Positions 25,797 through 34,298 of a stretch of 64,000 nucleotides of DNA are shown here, in pieces. Source of the stretch: Clostridia bacterium (GTDB lineage Bacteria; Acidobacteriota; Terriglobia; Terriglobales; Acidobacteriaceae); assembly GCA_035561135.1 (NCBI GenBank), contig DATMYA010000055.1, forward strand, positions 16,800 through 80,799. The letters are read 5' to 3'. Within the stretch, counting starts at the first letter, position 1, and every line of letters starts with the position of its first letter. The position numbers were made by a program, and so were the translations under genes. The notes beneath the pieces are model-generated. The model was not told where the DNA came from and made no database searches. It worked only from the letters and a program-made list of their open reading frames with translations.

Positions 25797-26951
25797 TTAC
25801 CGAAGGAGCGACAAGACGCCTTGCTGCATCTGGTTTGCCTGTGCCAGGGCCGAAATGCCGGTCTGGTTCAGGATATTGAACTTCGTCATGTTCGCAACTT
25901 CCCGGGCGATGTCCGCCGAGCGGATGCCGTCCTCAGCAGCCGTCAGATTCTGCACCTGGTTGGTGATGACGTTGCTCGCCGACTCGAGACGATTCATCAC
26001 GGCGCCCATCGTGCCGCGATCGCTGGCAACATTGGCAATCGCACTGGTGATTTTCGTCAGGGCTGTCTGCGCCTTCGTGGCGGTCTTCAGATCATCAGCG
26101 CTGAGGTCGATCTTGCCAGCGCCCGTACCGATGCTGTTCGAGGAAAGCGCGCTGATCGTCGTTGCGATGGTGCCTCCGCCCGCCGTCGTGCCGTCACTCA
26201 GGTACACATCGGTGCCGCCTGAAATCGTTGCCTTCGCAACAGCGCCAACTCCGGTCAGAGGCGTGCTGCTGACCACGATGCTGCCATTGCCGGTCTTATC
26301 CGCTATCTGCAAGTGTCCGGTTGCGTCGAGACTGGCCGTGACGCCAATATTGCCCGAGCTGTTGAAACGGGTCATCAGCGTCTGCATGGTGTCGAGGGCG
26401 ACTACGGTGTAGGTATCGCTCAGGCCGGTGTCCGTGTCGGTAATCGTCATTGTTTGGCCGGCGGTGAGTACCGTCGCACTGGTATTGCCTCCGGTCGCGC
26501 CAACCCACTTGTTCGGGTCCGAACTGCTGCCGGCTCCGAAGATTCCCTCTCCGTTGTAAGTGGTTTTGCTGCCGATACGATCGATTTCCTGCTTGATCTG
26601 CAAGAACTCGGCGTCGAGAGCTTCGCGCTGCGCCGGGTTCACTGTGCCCGTCGAGGCTTCGGTAGCCAGAGTAACGGCACGGTTCAACAGACTACTTACC
26701 TGCGAGAGGGCGCCATCTGCCACCTGCAGTTTGCCAATGCCGTCCGTGGCATTGCGAGCAGACTGGCTCAGCGCTGTGACGTTAGCACGCAAGCCATCTG
26801 CGATCGCCAGACCTGCGGCGTCATCGGCTCCAGAATTGATGCGCGAGCCGGACGAGAGACGGAACAATGTTTTCTGGAGGCCGCTGCCGGTGATGGAAAG
26901 TTGATTCTGCGCGGCCAGGGACGGGATGTTGTTCAGGATGCTGAGTGCCAT
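25797..26951 (-). CDS. fliC: Flagellin
   Basis: This 384-residue filament subunit has an N-terminal D0/D1 (NIPSLAAQNQLSITGSGLQK, LSSGSRINSGADDAAGLAIADGLRANV) and a C-terminal D1/D0 (LESASNVITNQVQNLTAAEDGIRSADIAREVANMTKFNILNQTGISALAQANQMQQGVLSLLR), both fully conserved. The central part (about residues 165-285) is Thr/Ser/Gly-rich and variable, as expected for surface domains. AAGGAG lies 8 bases before the ATG. A well-matched sigma-28 promoter is about 105 bases upstream (27057-27083), leaving a leader of about 100 bases. Confidence 0.97.
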   Translation of the reverse strand: MALSILNNIPSLAAQNQLSITGSGLQKTLFRLSSGSRINSGADDAAGLAIADGLRANVTALSQSARNATDGIGKLQVADGALSQVSSLLNRAVTLATEASTGTVNPAQREALDAEFLQIKQEIDRIGSKTTYNGEGIFGAGSSSDPNKWVGATGGNTSATVLTAGQTMTITDTDTGLSDTYTVVALDTMQTLMTRFNSSGNIGVTASLDATGHLQIADKTGNGSIVVSSTPLTGVGAVAKATISGGTDVYLSDGTTAGGGTIATTISALSSNSIGTGAGKIDLSADDLKTATKAQTALTKITSAIANVASDRGTMGAVMNRLESASNVITNQVQNLTAAEDGIRSADIAREVANMTKFNILNQTGISALAQANQMQQGVLSLLR

Positions 26952-27056
26952 TGGAACGCTCCTTTTCGCTTCTGGTTCCGCCTCAATAGAAGGCTGCGCG
27001 TAAACGACTCTACGGACGCGTCCCGCTGACCGGAACCATCACGTTGTTCACTAGCA

Positions 27057-27083
27057 CTATCGGCACCTCTGCCTGCAGCTTTA
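27057..27083 (-). promoter_or_regulatory. Predicted sigma-28 promoter of fliC
   Basis: Read on the - strand, TAAAGCTG, then 11 bases, then GCCGATAG match the FliA consensus in both elements and spacing. It lies upstream of flagellin in the divergent fliC/flbD region and is the strongest such site in the window. Confidence 0.85.
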
Positions 27084-27159
27084 GCCTCCGCGGAGTTACT
27101 GGGCAAGAATTTCCATTTTCATTGCCCGCGAGCGATACGGTTTTTCCTCATTTCAGGAT

Positions 27160-27186
27160 TGAAGGTACGCGCGTGCTTGCCGATAA
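27160..27186 (+). promoter_or_regulatory. Predicted sigma-28 promoter of flbD-motA-motB
   Basis: TGAAGGTA at 27160-27167, 11 bases, then a perfect GCCGATAA at 27179-27186. The -35 element is weak (5 of 8) but the -10 is exact and the spacing correct. It lies 49 bases before the flbD ATG and is divergent from the fliC promoter. Confidence 0.65.
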
Positions 27187-27235
27187 GAGTCACAGCGACC
27201 GTATATCTGTGCGCGTCGGTAATAGGAAGAATGAA

Positions 27236-27487
27236 ATGATCCAACTCACGCGATTGAACAATCAGCCCTTGATGGTGAATGCGGACTTGATCAAGTTCGT
27301 GGAGCAAGCGCCAGATACCGTCATCACACTCGTGACCGGAGACAAGCTCGTTGTGCGAGAAAGTGCGCAGGAAGTGATGGATCTTATCCTTGAGTTCAGG
27401 CGCTCGCTGATGGCCGCCCCGGTCGTCCCGAAGTGTTCGCCTACCGTAAGCGCCCAAGCGCAGAGCGCCAAAGATGACGGCGAGTGA
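27236..27487 (+). CDS. flbD: FlbD-family flagellar protein
   Basis: This 83-residue protein matches the small FlbD family: MIQLTRLNNQPLMVNADLIKFVEQAPDTVITLVTGDKLVVRES, usually found before motA. Its role is not well defined, probably basal-body or motor related. ATG 27236 was chosen because upstream in-frame codons run through the sigma-28 promoter and because the family starts with MI.LTRLN. The stop overlaps or abuts motA. Confidence 0.88.
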   Translation: MIQLTRLNNQPLMVNADLIKFVEQAPDTVITLVTGDKLVVRESAQEVMDLILEFRRSLMAAPVVPKCSPTVSAQAQSAKDDGE

Positions 27488-27501
27488 AACGCGAGGGCTC
27501 C

Positions 27502-28281
27502 GTGGATAAGGCAACACTTGGCGGCGTGGTCGTTGGAGTCGGCGGCATCGTTGGTGGCCTGCTGCTGGAGGGCGGTAGCCTGACGCAGATATTGCAACCT
27601 ACCGCCGCCTTCATCGTTTTCGGCGGCACGCTGGGCGCGGTCCTCATTCAGTTCCCTCTTCGTACGTTGATCACTGCTTTCAAAAAATTGGAGACCGTCC
27701 TTCTTGAGCCCAAGCAGGATCCGCAAGGGATGATTCGCGAGCTTGTGAAATATGCGAACAAGGCCCGCAAGGAAGGCATCGTTTCACTTGACGGCGATCT
27801 GCCCAAGATCGCCAATCCGTTTCTTAAAAAATCTCTTATGTTGGCCGTCGACGGAACCGAGCCACAGGAACTCCGAAAGATGATGGAGTTGGAATTGGAC
27901 AACGGAGCCGAGCACGACGAAACCATCCCGCAGGTATTCGAGTCCGCTGGCGGATTCTCGCCCACAATCGGCATCATCGGCGCCGTGCTGGGCCTCATTC
28001 AGGTCATGCAGCACCTGGACAACATCGACGAAGTGGGCAAAGGGATTGCCGTGGCATTTGTCGCCACGGTCTACGGCGTCGGCGCGGCAAATCTCCTGCT
28101 CCTGCCAGTCGCGGGCAAGCTGAAGATTCGTTTACGCGAGGAACAGATGTTGCGCGAGATGACTCTGGAAGGCGTGGTCTCGATCCTCGAAGGCATGAAC
28201 CCGCGCATGCTCGAAACGAAGTTGCTAGGGTTCTTGCAAAATGCGAACCAGCCTGGGCCAGAGGAACCGGCGCAAACGTGA
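27502..28281 (+). CDS. motA: Motor stator protein MotA/PomA
   Basis: This 259-residue inner-membrane protein has four membrane helices and PomA-like features: N-terminal DKATLGGVVVGVGGIVGGLL, the cytoplasmic loop with the charged torque residues, and GGFSPTIGIIGAVLGLIQVM plus VAFVATVYGVGAANLLLLPVAGKL, the conserved helices 3 and 4. GTG 27502, with GAGGG 5 bases upstream, aligns with the family N-terminus; GTG 27484 in the same frame overlaps flbD and would add six residues. It works with MotB (overlap of 4 bases) to convert ion flow into torque. Confidence 0.94.
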   Translation: MDKATLGGVVVGVGGIVGGLLLEGGSLTQILQPTAAFIVFGGTLGAVLIQFPLRTLITAFKKLETVLLEPKQDPQGMIRELVKYANKARKEGIVSLDGDLPKIANPFLKKSLMLAVDGTEPQELRKMMELELDNGAEHDETIPQVFESAGGFSPTIGIIGAVLGLIQVMQHLDNIDEVGKGIAVAFVATVYGVGAANLLLLPVAGKLKIRLREEQMLREMTLEGVVSILEGMNPRMLETKLLGFLQNANQPGPEEPAQT

Positions 28282-29093
28282 GTCGGCGCAAAAGGAGACA
28301 AGCGCACGCCAATCACGAGCGATGGCTCGTTTCCTATGCGGACTTCATGACATTACTGTTCGCGTTCTTCGTTGTCCTCTATGCATCCTCTCAGGTTGAT
28401 AAGCACAAGATGGGACAACTCGCGAACGCAATTCAGGCAGCATTCCAGGAACTCGGAGTGTTCCCAGGCCAGAGCATTGGCCCTCCCATAGCATTGAAGG
28501 AATCTACCGGCGCAGGGCGGAGCGAAGCGGAGAAGGCGCGCATCGCGCAGGACCTCGCCCGAGTGGTTGAGCCGATACAAATACGCGCCGGCGCGCAGTT
28601 GCGCCCGGACGTCGAACAACTCAGACGCGCAATAGAGGTGGCCCTTGCGCCAGAAATACAGCGCAAGGAAGTCGCACTGCGAGTCGGCCCCGAGGGTTTG
28701 GTGATCAGTCTGCGCGAAGTTGGCTTTTTTGATAGCGGCTCGGCTGCAATGCGACCGGGCGCAGAAGCGGCGTTTGGGCGCATCGCCGCCCTGCTTCGCG
28801 AGCGCGACTGCGAGCTACGCGTGGAAGGGCACACCGATGACGTCCCAATCCATACAGCGCAGTTTCAGTCAAACTGGGAACTCTCGACGACGCGCGCAAC
28901 CGGGATCATCAGGGAACTGATAACTCAGTACCACTTCTCGCCCGAACGATTGTCGGCCGCCGGTTATGGCGAGTTCCATCCGACGGCGAGCAATACCACC
29001 GCCGAAGGACGCCGCTTGAACCGGCGCATAGACCTCGTTGTCATGGGTGCCCGCAGCTCAATCGCGGTCGCCCCAGCCACGGGTCGGTCTTGA
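28278..29093 (+). CDS. motB: Motor stator protein MotB
   Basis: This 271-residue protein has a basic N-terminus, one membrane helix (SYADFMTLLFAFFVVLYASS) with the ion-carrying Asp at residue 22, a plug region, and a C-terminal OmpA-like peptidoglycan-binding domain (LRVEGHTDDVPIHTAQFQSNWELSTTRA, then RLSAAGYGEFHPTASNTTAEGRRLNRRIDLVV). GTG start overlaps motA by 4 bases. The helix sequence does not alone decide between proton and sodium use. Confidence 0.96.
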   Translation: MSRRKRRQAHANHERWLVSYADFMTLLFAFFVVLYASSQVDKHKMGQLANAIQAAFQELGVFPGQSIGPPIALKESTGAGRSEAEKARIAQDLARVVEPIQIRAGAQLRPDVEQLRRAIEVALAPEIQRKEVALRVGPEGLVISLREVGFFDSGSAAMRPGAEAAFGRIAALLRERDCELRVEGHTDDVPIHTAQFQSNWELSTTRATGIIRELITQYHFSPERLSAAGYGEFHPTASNTTAEGRRLNRRIDLVVMGARSSIAVAPATGRS

Positions 29094-29102
29094 AACGGCG
29101 GT

Positions 29103-29129
29103 TAAAGTTCCGGGCTACTCAGCCGATTT
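29103..29129 (+). promoter_or_regulatory. Predicted sigma-28 promoter before the small-protein/HDOD pair
   Basis: TAAAGTTC (29103-29110), 11 bases (CGGGCTACTCA), then GCCGATTT (29122-29129). The -35 matches 7 of 8 consensus bases, the -10 matches 6 of 8 including the GCCGAT core, and the spacing is exact. The expected transcript start near 29136 rules out the ATG at 29142 as a normally initiated start and favours 29163. Confidence 0.75.
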
Positions 29130-29162
29130 CATTGCTAGCACATGTCCGGCGAGATGAACTCG

Positions 29163-29411
29163 ATGATGACAAATGGCCTTTCCCAAGATGATGTCCTGGT
29201 GCAATTGTGTCGGAAAGACTTGCTCACCTCACGGGTGAAGGTCTCGCCATTAGATTTGCTCGACAATTCGCGCGTGACTCTTCTGGAGAGCATGGACGTA
29301 TTCCCGTTGTACAAGGTGCTGAGCCCCTTCGGCGCAGCCAGCAAGCGGCGTGTCATTCAGCACTTCTATAACGATCTCCAAGAGCAACAAAGCGGCCAAG
29401 GTGCGCGATGA
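29163..29411 (+). CDS. Small protein of unknown function, probable late flagellar gene
   Basis: This 82-residue protein is not recognised. In-frame ATGs occur at 29142, 29154, 29163 and 29166. The sigma-28-like promoter at 29103-29129 would start RNA near 29136, and GGCGAG lies 9 bases before 29163, so 29163 is preferred. The product has a leucine-rich middle (VKVSPLDLLDNSRVTLLESM) and a basic segment (ASKRRVIQHFYNDL), no signal peptide and no membrane helix. The stop overlaps the HDOD gene by 4 bases, suggesting a coupled function. Confidence 0.6.
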   Translation: MMTNGLSQDDVLVQLCRKDLLTSRVKVSPLDLLDNSRVTLLESMDVFPLYKVLSPFGAASKRRVIQHFYNDLQEQQSGQGAR

Positions 29412-30304
29412 CCTACGTCAGCATGGATAATGTCCGCGTGCGGGTGGAGCAACTGAAGTCCATTCAGAGCGTCCCGGCCATCCTCATCCCACTGCTGCAT
29501 CGACTCGACAAGCCAACCGAAGATGTTGATATTCAGAAGGTTGTTGAGTTGATAGCGCACGACAACTCTCTTGCGGCGCAAACTCTGCATATGGCGAACT
29601 CGCCGCTGTACGGGAGAAGACAGACGATCGGAACCGTTCGCGGCGCAGTGCTGGCGCTCGGCGTCTCTCGCGTGCGCGAGATTGCCACCGCCTGCTGCGT
29701 ATTGAACCTTCTGCCTCAAGACATTGGGAGCATTGACCCGCGAGTGTTCTGGGAGCACTCACTCGGCTGTGCGCTCGTGTCGCGCCGATTCGCCCGAAAA
29801 ATCGGATTTGCGGAACCGGAAAAGGCATACCTCGCCGGACTGCTCCATGACCTCGGTTTCCTTGTTAACTTGCTCGTACTCCGCGATGAGTTCCGCGCAG
29901 TCGCCGCGCTGGCATACTCCACACGCATTCCCTTGGAAGAGGCGGAAGCCAGGCTGCTCGGCTTTACGCACGGCTTTACCGGCGACCTGCTCGCCGAAGC
30001 TTGGGACCTGGGCAGCGAGATCAAAGAAGTGATACGGCGCCACCATCAAGTCGAGCGCGCCACATCGCATCGCAGCCTCGTCGCTCTGGTCAGCTTGAGC
30101 GATCTGCTGTGCCGCACGTGCGGACTCGGATACGGTTATACGGAAGCGCTACAAGTGGACTCTACGCGCGAATACGGGTGGCAGGTATTGATGCAGGAAC
30201 ACCCAGCGCTCGCTCGCTTCGATTGGTTCACGTTTGCCCATGAGCTCGACGCCTACGTGAAAGAAGTACGGCAACTGGTCGCTGTCTTGTTCCGAATCTC
30301 CTGA
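29408..30304 (+). CDS. HDOD-domain protein
   Basis: This 298-residue protein matches the HDOD family: VPAILIPLLHRLDKPTEDVDIQKVVELIAHDNSLAAQTLHMANSPLYG, then IGTVRGAVLALGVSRVREIA, then YLAGLLHDLGFLV and HGFTGDLLAEAWDLGSEIKEVIRRHHQ. HDOD proteins are usually regulatory scaffolds in motility and c-di-GMP signalling. An HD pair remains in GLLHDLG, but no linked EAL or GGDEF domain is present. It overlaps the small gene before it and probably shares its sigma-28 promoter, which points to a flagellar or chemotaxis role. Confidence 0.88.
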   Translation: MTYVSMDNVRVRVEQLKSIQSVPAILIPLLHRLDKPTEDVDIQKVVELIAHDNSLAAQTLHMANSPLYGRRQTIGTVRGAVLALGVSRVREIATACCVLNLLPQDIGSIDPRVFWEHSLGCALVSRRFARKIGFAEPEKAYLAGLLHDLGFLVNLLVLRDEFRAVAALAYSTRIPLEEAEARLLGFTHGFTGDLLAEAWDLGSEIKEVIRRHHQVERATSHRSLVALVSLSDLLCRTCGLGYGYTEALQVDSTREYGWQVLMQEHPALARFDWFTFAHELDAYVKEVRQLVAVLFRIS

Positions 30305-30325
30305 ACTGCCTGCCGGATGCGAAGG

Positions 30326-31324
30326 CTAGTCCGATGCGCAGGAAGACGCCTGCCGCAAATTCACAGGCGACGCCACACCGGCTCCATCGTCAAAGTCCAA
30401 TACCTCTCGCACTTTTTTCGTCAGAGAAGCGACTGTGAAAGGCTTCTGCAAGAATGCAGTACGTGGATTCTTGAAGGCTTTCCGATGCAGTTCACTGTCC
30501 GTGTAGCCTGACATATAGATGATTTTTATTGCGGGCGAGAGTTCTGTAAGGCGATGCGCGAGATCGTGTCCGTTTATCCCCGGCATCACCACGTCGGTCA
30601 ATACCAGATGCACAGCGCCCTCATGCTCCTGAAACAGCCGCATTCCTGTCTGCGCATCTTGTGCTTCCAAAACGTGATAGCCAGCTATCTCCAGAACTTC
30701 GCGTGTCACGTTGCGCACGAACTCCTCGTCCTCGACGAGCAGGATCGTCTCCCATCCTTCCGGCATGTCATCTTGCACAGACTCCCCGCCCTGATCCAGC
30801 GCCCTCAGATACAGACGGAACGTAACTCCGAAGCTAACCTCCGATTTCATGGCGAGTTCGCCACCATCGCCGCGCAAGAGGTCGACACAATTGCGGAGCG
30901 CCGGAGAAGCATCGAGTTGCTCAGGGCGCGGCAACATTTCCCTACCAACAGCTTCGCGGGTACAGCAAGAGGCCGAAATCGTGATACTCATCACCACGTA
31001 CTCGCCCGGGTCCAAAAAACTCCCCACTCCGCCCTGGGTCGCGTCTGCACGGAAAATTCCAGTCCTCAGGAGTAACGCCGCGGATTGCGTTTGCAACCCG
31101 GCCCGCTGCTCGGCGATGAGTGCTTGCAGGGCGCAGATCAAAGCTTGGGGATCCGCGTCAGCTTCTTCGATTCCGGCACAAACTTCACTGGAAACCAGGA
31201 ACGACTTCGAACAGGTGTTGTTAAGCCAGCTAATCAGATTTGCGGTAAGCGCGTTGACATTGACCATTGCGTAGGGGCCCACTTTCATTGCATGAAGAAA
31301 TGCAATGTGCAGAACGAGTTCCAA
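30326..31324 (-). CDS. Two-component protein: degenerate kinase ATPase-like region plus receiver domain
   Basis: This 332-residue protein has a well-formed C-terminal receiver (about residues 193-310): acidic pair E198-D199, phospho-acceptor D244 in LVLTDVVMPG, YMSGYTD, and K294 in FLQKPF. Residues about 20-173 follow the outline of a histidine-kinase ATPase domain and end in a GTTF-like strand (SEVSFGVTFRLYLRA). However, the N box is replaced by AEQRAGL, and the DTG and GLGL boxes are absent. There is no phospho-accepting His domain. It is probably not a working kinase; a pseudo-kinase sensor is inferred. ATGs at 31288 or 31267 are alternative starts. It is convergent with the HDOD gene, 21 bases apart. 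Confidence 0.75.
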   Translation of the reverse strand: MELVLHIAFLHAMKVGPYAMVNVNALTANLISWLNNTCSKSFLVSSEVCAGIEEADADPQALICALQALIAEQRAGLQTQSAALLLRTGIFRADATQGGVGSFLDPGEYVVMSITISASCCTREAVGREMLPRPEQLDASPALRNCVDLLRGDGGELAMKSEVSFGVTFRLYLRALDQGGESVQDDMPEGWETILLVEDEEFVRNVTREVLEIAGYHVLEAQDAQTGMRLFQEHEGAVHLVLTDVVMPGINGHDLAHRLTELSPAIKIIYMSGYTDSELHRKAFKNPRTAFLQKPFTVASLTKKVREVLDFDDGAGVASPVNLRQASSCASD

Positions 31325-31700
31325 ACTGCTCGTTCTTGCTCCCCCAAAAACAAAAAAACTTTGTCAGTCCAGAAAACAGTACGCCAAGGCTTGCGAATGC
31401 CTGAATGCAAAATCAGAACGCTGGCAAGAACCAGCGCAAGCCACCGGCCTGCCGACGGCTCGGCTTTTCGGCTTTCCCATATGGGAGGACCAAAGCGGAA
31501 CAAATCTCGAAGTTGGAATGGAAACCGTATATAGCGCGACCAGTTTACCGGGACAATTCCAAAAGATTCAGGATTCGATCCAGCAGAGCTGGTGATAACA
31601 TCTGCGGCACCTTGCAAATACCCGCAAGTGACGGACGCCGACGGCTTGGGCAGGAAGCCGCTTCTGGGCGCTGCCACTATCCATCTTGGAGCGTAAAAAC
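31325..31700. other. Spacer between divergent two-component gene and M28 peptidase
   Basis: There are 376 bases with no gene that can be supported. It must hold the promoters for both flanking genes, but no clear -35/-10 pair or sigma-28 site was recognised. A GGAG at 31687-31690 serves the M28 start. Confidence 0.5.
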
Positions 31701-33461
31701 ATGTCGCAAACTTCAGTGAAGGCCATGCGCAATACAGTGCTGGCCACGTTATCCATCGTGCTCATGCTCGTCGTGCCCGCCATCCTTTTTGCGGCGGCTA
31801 ATGACAACGTCGACCTGCAGACGGTAACGCGTATCCGCCATGAAGGTTTCCGCAACTCCAAGGTCATGGAGACCATGGGGGAACTAACCGATAGGATCGG
31901 TCCGCGCCTGACGGGTTCTGCGAGCCACAAACGCGCAAACGAATGGACCAGTGAGCAACTGAAGGCGTGGGGCCTCGCCAACGCGCATATGGAACCTTTC
32001 CCATTCGGCCGCGGATGGGCGCTGGAATCCGTCTCTGTGCGGATGCTTTCTCCAGATGTTTCGCAGCTTTACGCGCTGCCCAAGGCGTGGACGCCCTCGA
32101 CTCCCGGCCCGGTTCGCGGCGAGGTGGTCCGCCTGACAGCAACAACGAAGGAAGATTTGGAGAAACAGCGCGGCAACTATGCGGGCAAGATGGTGCTGAT
32201 CGGCGACATGCGCGAAGTTAAGCCCCAGTCGGAACCGGCGCTACGCCGATATGACGAGAATCGCCTTCGCGAAATCGGCGATTACCAGATTCCGGGCGAG
32301 CGCCGACAGGACCCGACAGGCCAGGTCATTTCGCGTGAAGACCTTATTAAACGCTTCGAATTCCAGCGCTTGCTACAGAAGTTTTTCGTAGACGAAAAAC
32401 CAGCGGCCGTCATCGAGCCGAGCCGTGGAGAGGCTGGCCTGATCTTCGTTCAAGGCACGAACGCGTACAAGCCTGGAGAATCGGATGGCGTTCCGCAGCT
32501 TGTGATGTCGATCGAAAACTACGGACGCATTTCGAGGCTGCTCGACCGCAAAATTCCGGTCCAGATTGAAGTCGAAGTCAAAGTGCATTTCGAAGACGGC
32601 GACGGTAATGCCTACAACACCATCGCCGAGATTCCGGGCAGCGACAAGAAAGATGAGATCGTGATGGCCGGCGCACACATCGATTCGTGGCACGGCGGCA
32701 CGGGCGCGACAGATAACGCCGCCGGTTGTGCCGTAACGATGGAAGCCCTTCGTATCCTCCAGTCGCTGGGCATCAAACCGCGGCGTACTATCCGCATAGG
32801 ATTGTGGGGCGGCGAGGAACAGGGCTTGCTCGGGTCACGCGCATACGTGGCCGAGCATTTCGGAAAACGGCCCGAGCCCAAGCAGTCCGACAGTGGCTTG
32901 CCTTCCTACTTGCGTCCCGAGACGGGTCCACTGATGCTGAAGCCGAAACAACAAAAAATCTCCGCCTACTTCAACATCGACAATGGAACCGGCAAGTTGC
33001 GCGGTATCTATTTACAGGAAAATTCGGCGGCCCGCCCAGTCATAGAACCTTGGATGGAGCCGTTCAAGGATTTGGGATTCAACACAATAAGCATGCGGAA
33101 CACCGGTTCCACGGACCACGTTCCATTCGATGCCGTTGGCATCCCGGGATTCCAGTTCATTCAGGACCCGGTCGAGTATATGACCCGTACGCACCACTCA
33201 AACGCCGACGTGTATGAGCGCGTACAGCGCGAAGACATGATGCAGGCGTCCGTGATCCTTGCATCTTTCCTCTACGACGCCGCGATGCGTGACGAAATGC
33301 TTCCGCGCAAGCCCCTGCCCAACGACGTTGTATGGGAAACGCCCAAGGATGCAGTCCTGCTCAGATCCGAACCCAAGAAAGCGCACAAGAAGAGCGACGC
33401 GAAAACGGACAAGAAGGCAGAACAAAAACAAAAGCCAGCAACCGCCGAAAAGAAAAGCTAA
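31701..33461 (+). CDS. Secreted M28-family metallopeptidase
   Basis: This 586-residue protein has an N-terminal membrane/signal segment (NTVLATLSIVLMLVVPAILFAAAND), a PA-like insert, and an M28 catalytic domain. The metal and catalytic motifs are visible: VMAGAHIDSWHGGTGATDNAAGC (His, Asp), WGGEEQGLLGSRAY (Glu pair), and a late STDHVPFD His. M28 enzymes are zinc aminopeptidases or carboxypeptidases, here probably periplasmic. The last 30 residues are a Lys/Ala-rich tail (KKAHKKSDAKTDKKAEQKQ), unusual for the family. ATG 31701 with GGAG 10 bases upstream was preferred to a TTG at 31686. Confidence 0.9.
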   Translation: MSQTSVKAMRNTVLATLSIVLMLVVPAILFAAANDNVDLQTVTRIRHEGFRNSKVMETMGELTDRIGPRLTGSASHKRANEWTSEQLKAWGLANAHMEPFPFGRGWALESVSVRMLSPDVSQLYALPKAWTPSTPGPVRGEVVRLTATTKEDLEKQRGNYAGKMVLIGDMREVKPQSEPALRRYDENRLREIGDYQIPGERRQDPTGQVISREDLIKRFEFQRLLQKFFVDEKPAAVIEPSRGEAGLIFVQGTNAYKPGESDGVPQLVMSIENYGRISRLLDRKIPVQIEVEVKVHFEDGDGNAYNTIAEIPGSDKKDEIVMAGAHIDSWHGGTGATDNAAGCAVTMEALRILQSLGIKPRRTIRIGLWGGEEQGLLGSRAYVAEHFGKRPEPKQSDSGLPSYLRPETGPLMLKPKQQKISAYFNIDNGTGKLRGIYLQENSAARPVIEPWMEPFKDLGFNTISMRNTGSTDHVPFDAVGIPGFQFIQDPVEYMTRTHHSNADVYERVQREDMMQASVILASFLYDAAMRDEMLPRKPLPNDVVWETPKDAVLLRSEPKKAHKKSDAKTDKKAEQKQKPATAEKKS

Positions 33462-33477
33462 CACACAATCCTGACTC

Positions 33478-33506
33478 AGGCGGGGCACATGCCCCGCCTC
33501 CTGTTT
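33478..33506 (+). terminator. Rho-independent terminator of the M28 peptidase gene
   Basis: AGGCGGGGC / GCCCCGCCT with a 4-base ACAT loop at 33478-33499, then CCTGTTTTC. It begins 16 bases after the peptidase stop. Confidence 0.85.
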
Positions 33507-33512
33507 TCAAGC

Positions 33513-33977
33513 TCATCTAACTCTTTTCGCACTCTCGTCTAGAGATTGTGCGTCTTCTGAGGTCGCGCCTGGGTTCGGCGCGGCCAAACGATCTGCTTCG
33601 TTTCGATCCCTCGTCACCGAGTCGAGCACCACTCTAAGCTGCTGGGGCGAATCTCCCTTTTCTACAACTCCGGCAATCGCATTTGCCAGTTCGGGTGCGA
33701 CATAAGGCATGCCTGAGATTAGAACGATTGGTACTCGTGCACTGGTTTCATGCAGGATTCGAATTGCGGAGTCCAAATTCGTGTCGGGACGATCGATGAC
33801 AACGGCAGAAATCGAATGAGAGAGCAGTAAAGGCGCCGCCTCCGAAGCGGTTCGTGCAGCCATAACGCGATAGCCGAAGCTCTCGATGACAAGCTTTCGG
33901 ACATTACCAAGAACCGCATCAGCATCCACGCACAACACAATCTTCGACCGCTTCGCCAAAGCGCCTCCTTTGGTCAA
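33513..33977 (-). CDS. Single-domain response-regulator-like receiver
   Basis: This 154-residue protein consists of one receiver fold: acidic residues in LCVDAD (residues 18-20), acceptor D62 in VVIDRPD, VLISGMPY, and K107 in VVEKGDSP, followed by a disordered charged tail of about 30 residues. No DNA-binding domain is present. It may be a phosphate sink or a CheY-like effector. Its own kinase is not in the neighbourhood, apart from the degenerate protein at 30326. It is convergent with the M28 gene. Confidence 0.82.
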   Translation of the reverse strand: MTKGGALAKRSKIVLCVDADAVLGNVRKLVIESFGYRVMAARTASEAAPLLLSHSISAVVIDRPDTNLDSAIRILHETSARVPIVLISGMPYVAPELANAIAGVVEKGDSPQQLRVVLDSVTRDRNEADRLAAPNPGATSEDAQSLDESAKRVR

Positions 33978-34246
33978 GCCGTGCAGGGTCGGCTATGACT
34001 TGGGCCGGGAGCCCTCGCTATAGACACTTGCCCTTCTGTTTGCATCGTGAATGCCAATCTGTAAGTTGTTTTATTTATTGCAGCAGGCACGACCGGCGGT
34101 GTGCCCGTTCAGGAAAGATTTACGCGGTCGCAGGAAGACCTGGCTTCAGGCCGATGACCCAATCGCAATTGACTCAGAACTTGTTCAATCAGGAGGGTAT
34201 CGCATCCAGTATGGCGAGAGTCGCACGACAACAGCTATGGAAGCTG
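33978..34246. other. Spacer upstream of the receiver gene
   Basis: About 270 bases with no supportable gene. It probably holds the - strand promoter of the receiver gene, although no clear motif was found. Its right edge meets the terminator of the receptor unit. Confidence 0.4.
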
Positions 34247-34277
34247 GAAAAAAAGAGGGCCGGTTTCCCGACCCTCC
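34247..34277 (-). terminator. Terminator of receptor copy A
   Basis: On the - strand GAGGGTCGG, GAAA loop, CCGGCCCTC, then TTTTTTT. The stem spans 34255-34277 and the T-run 34247-34254. It closely resembles the terminator of copy B (38185-38211). Confidence 0.9.
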
Positions 34278-34298
34278 AAGTCAAACAGTTTTTTCGGA

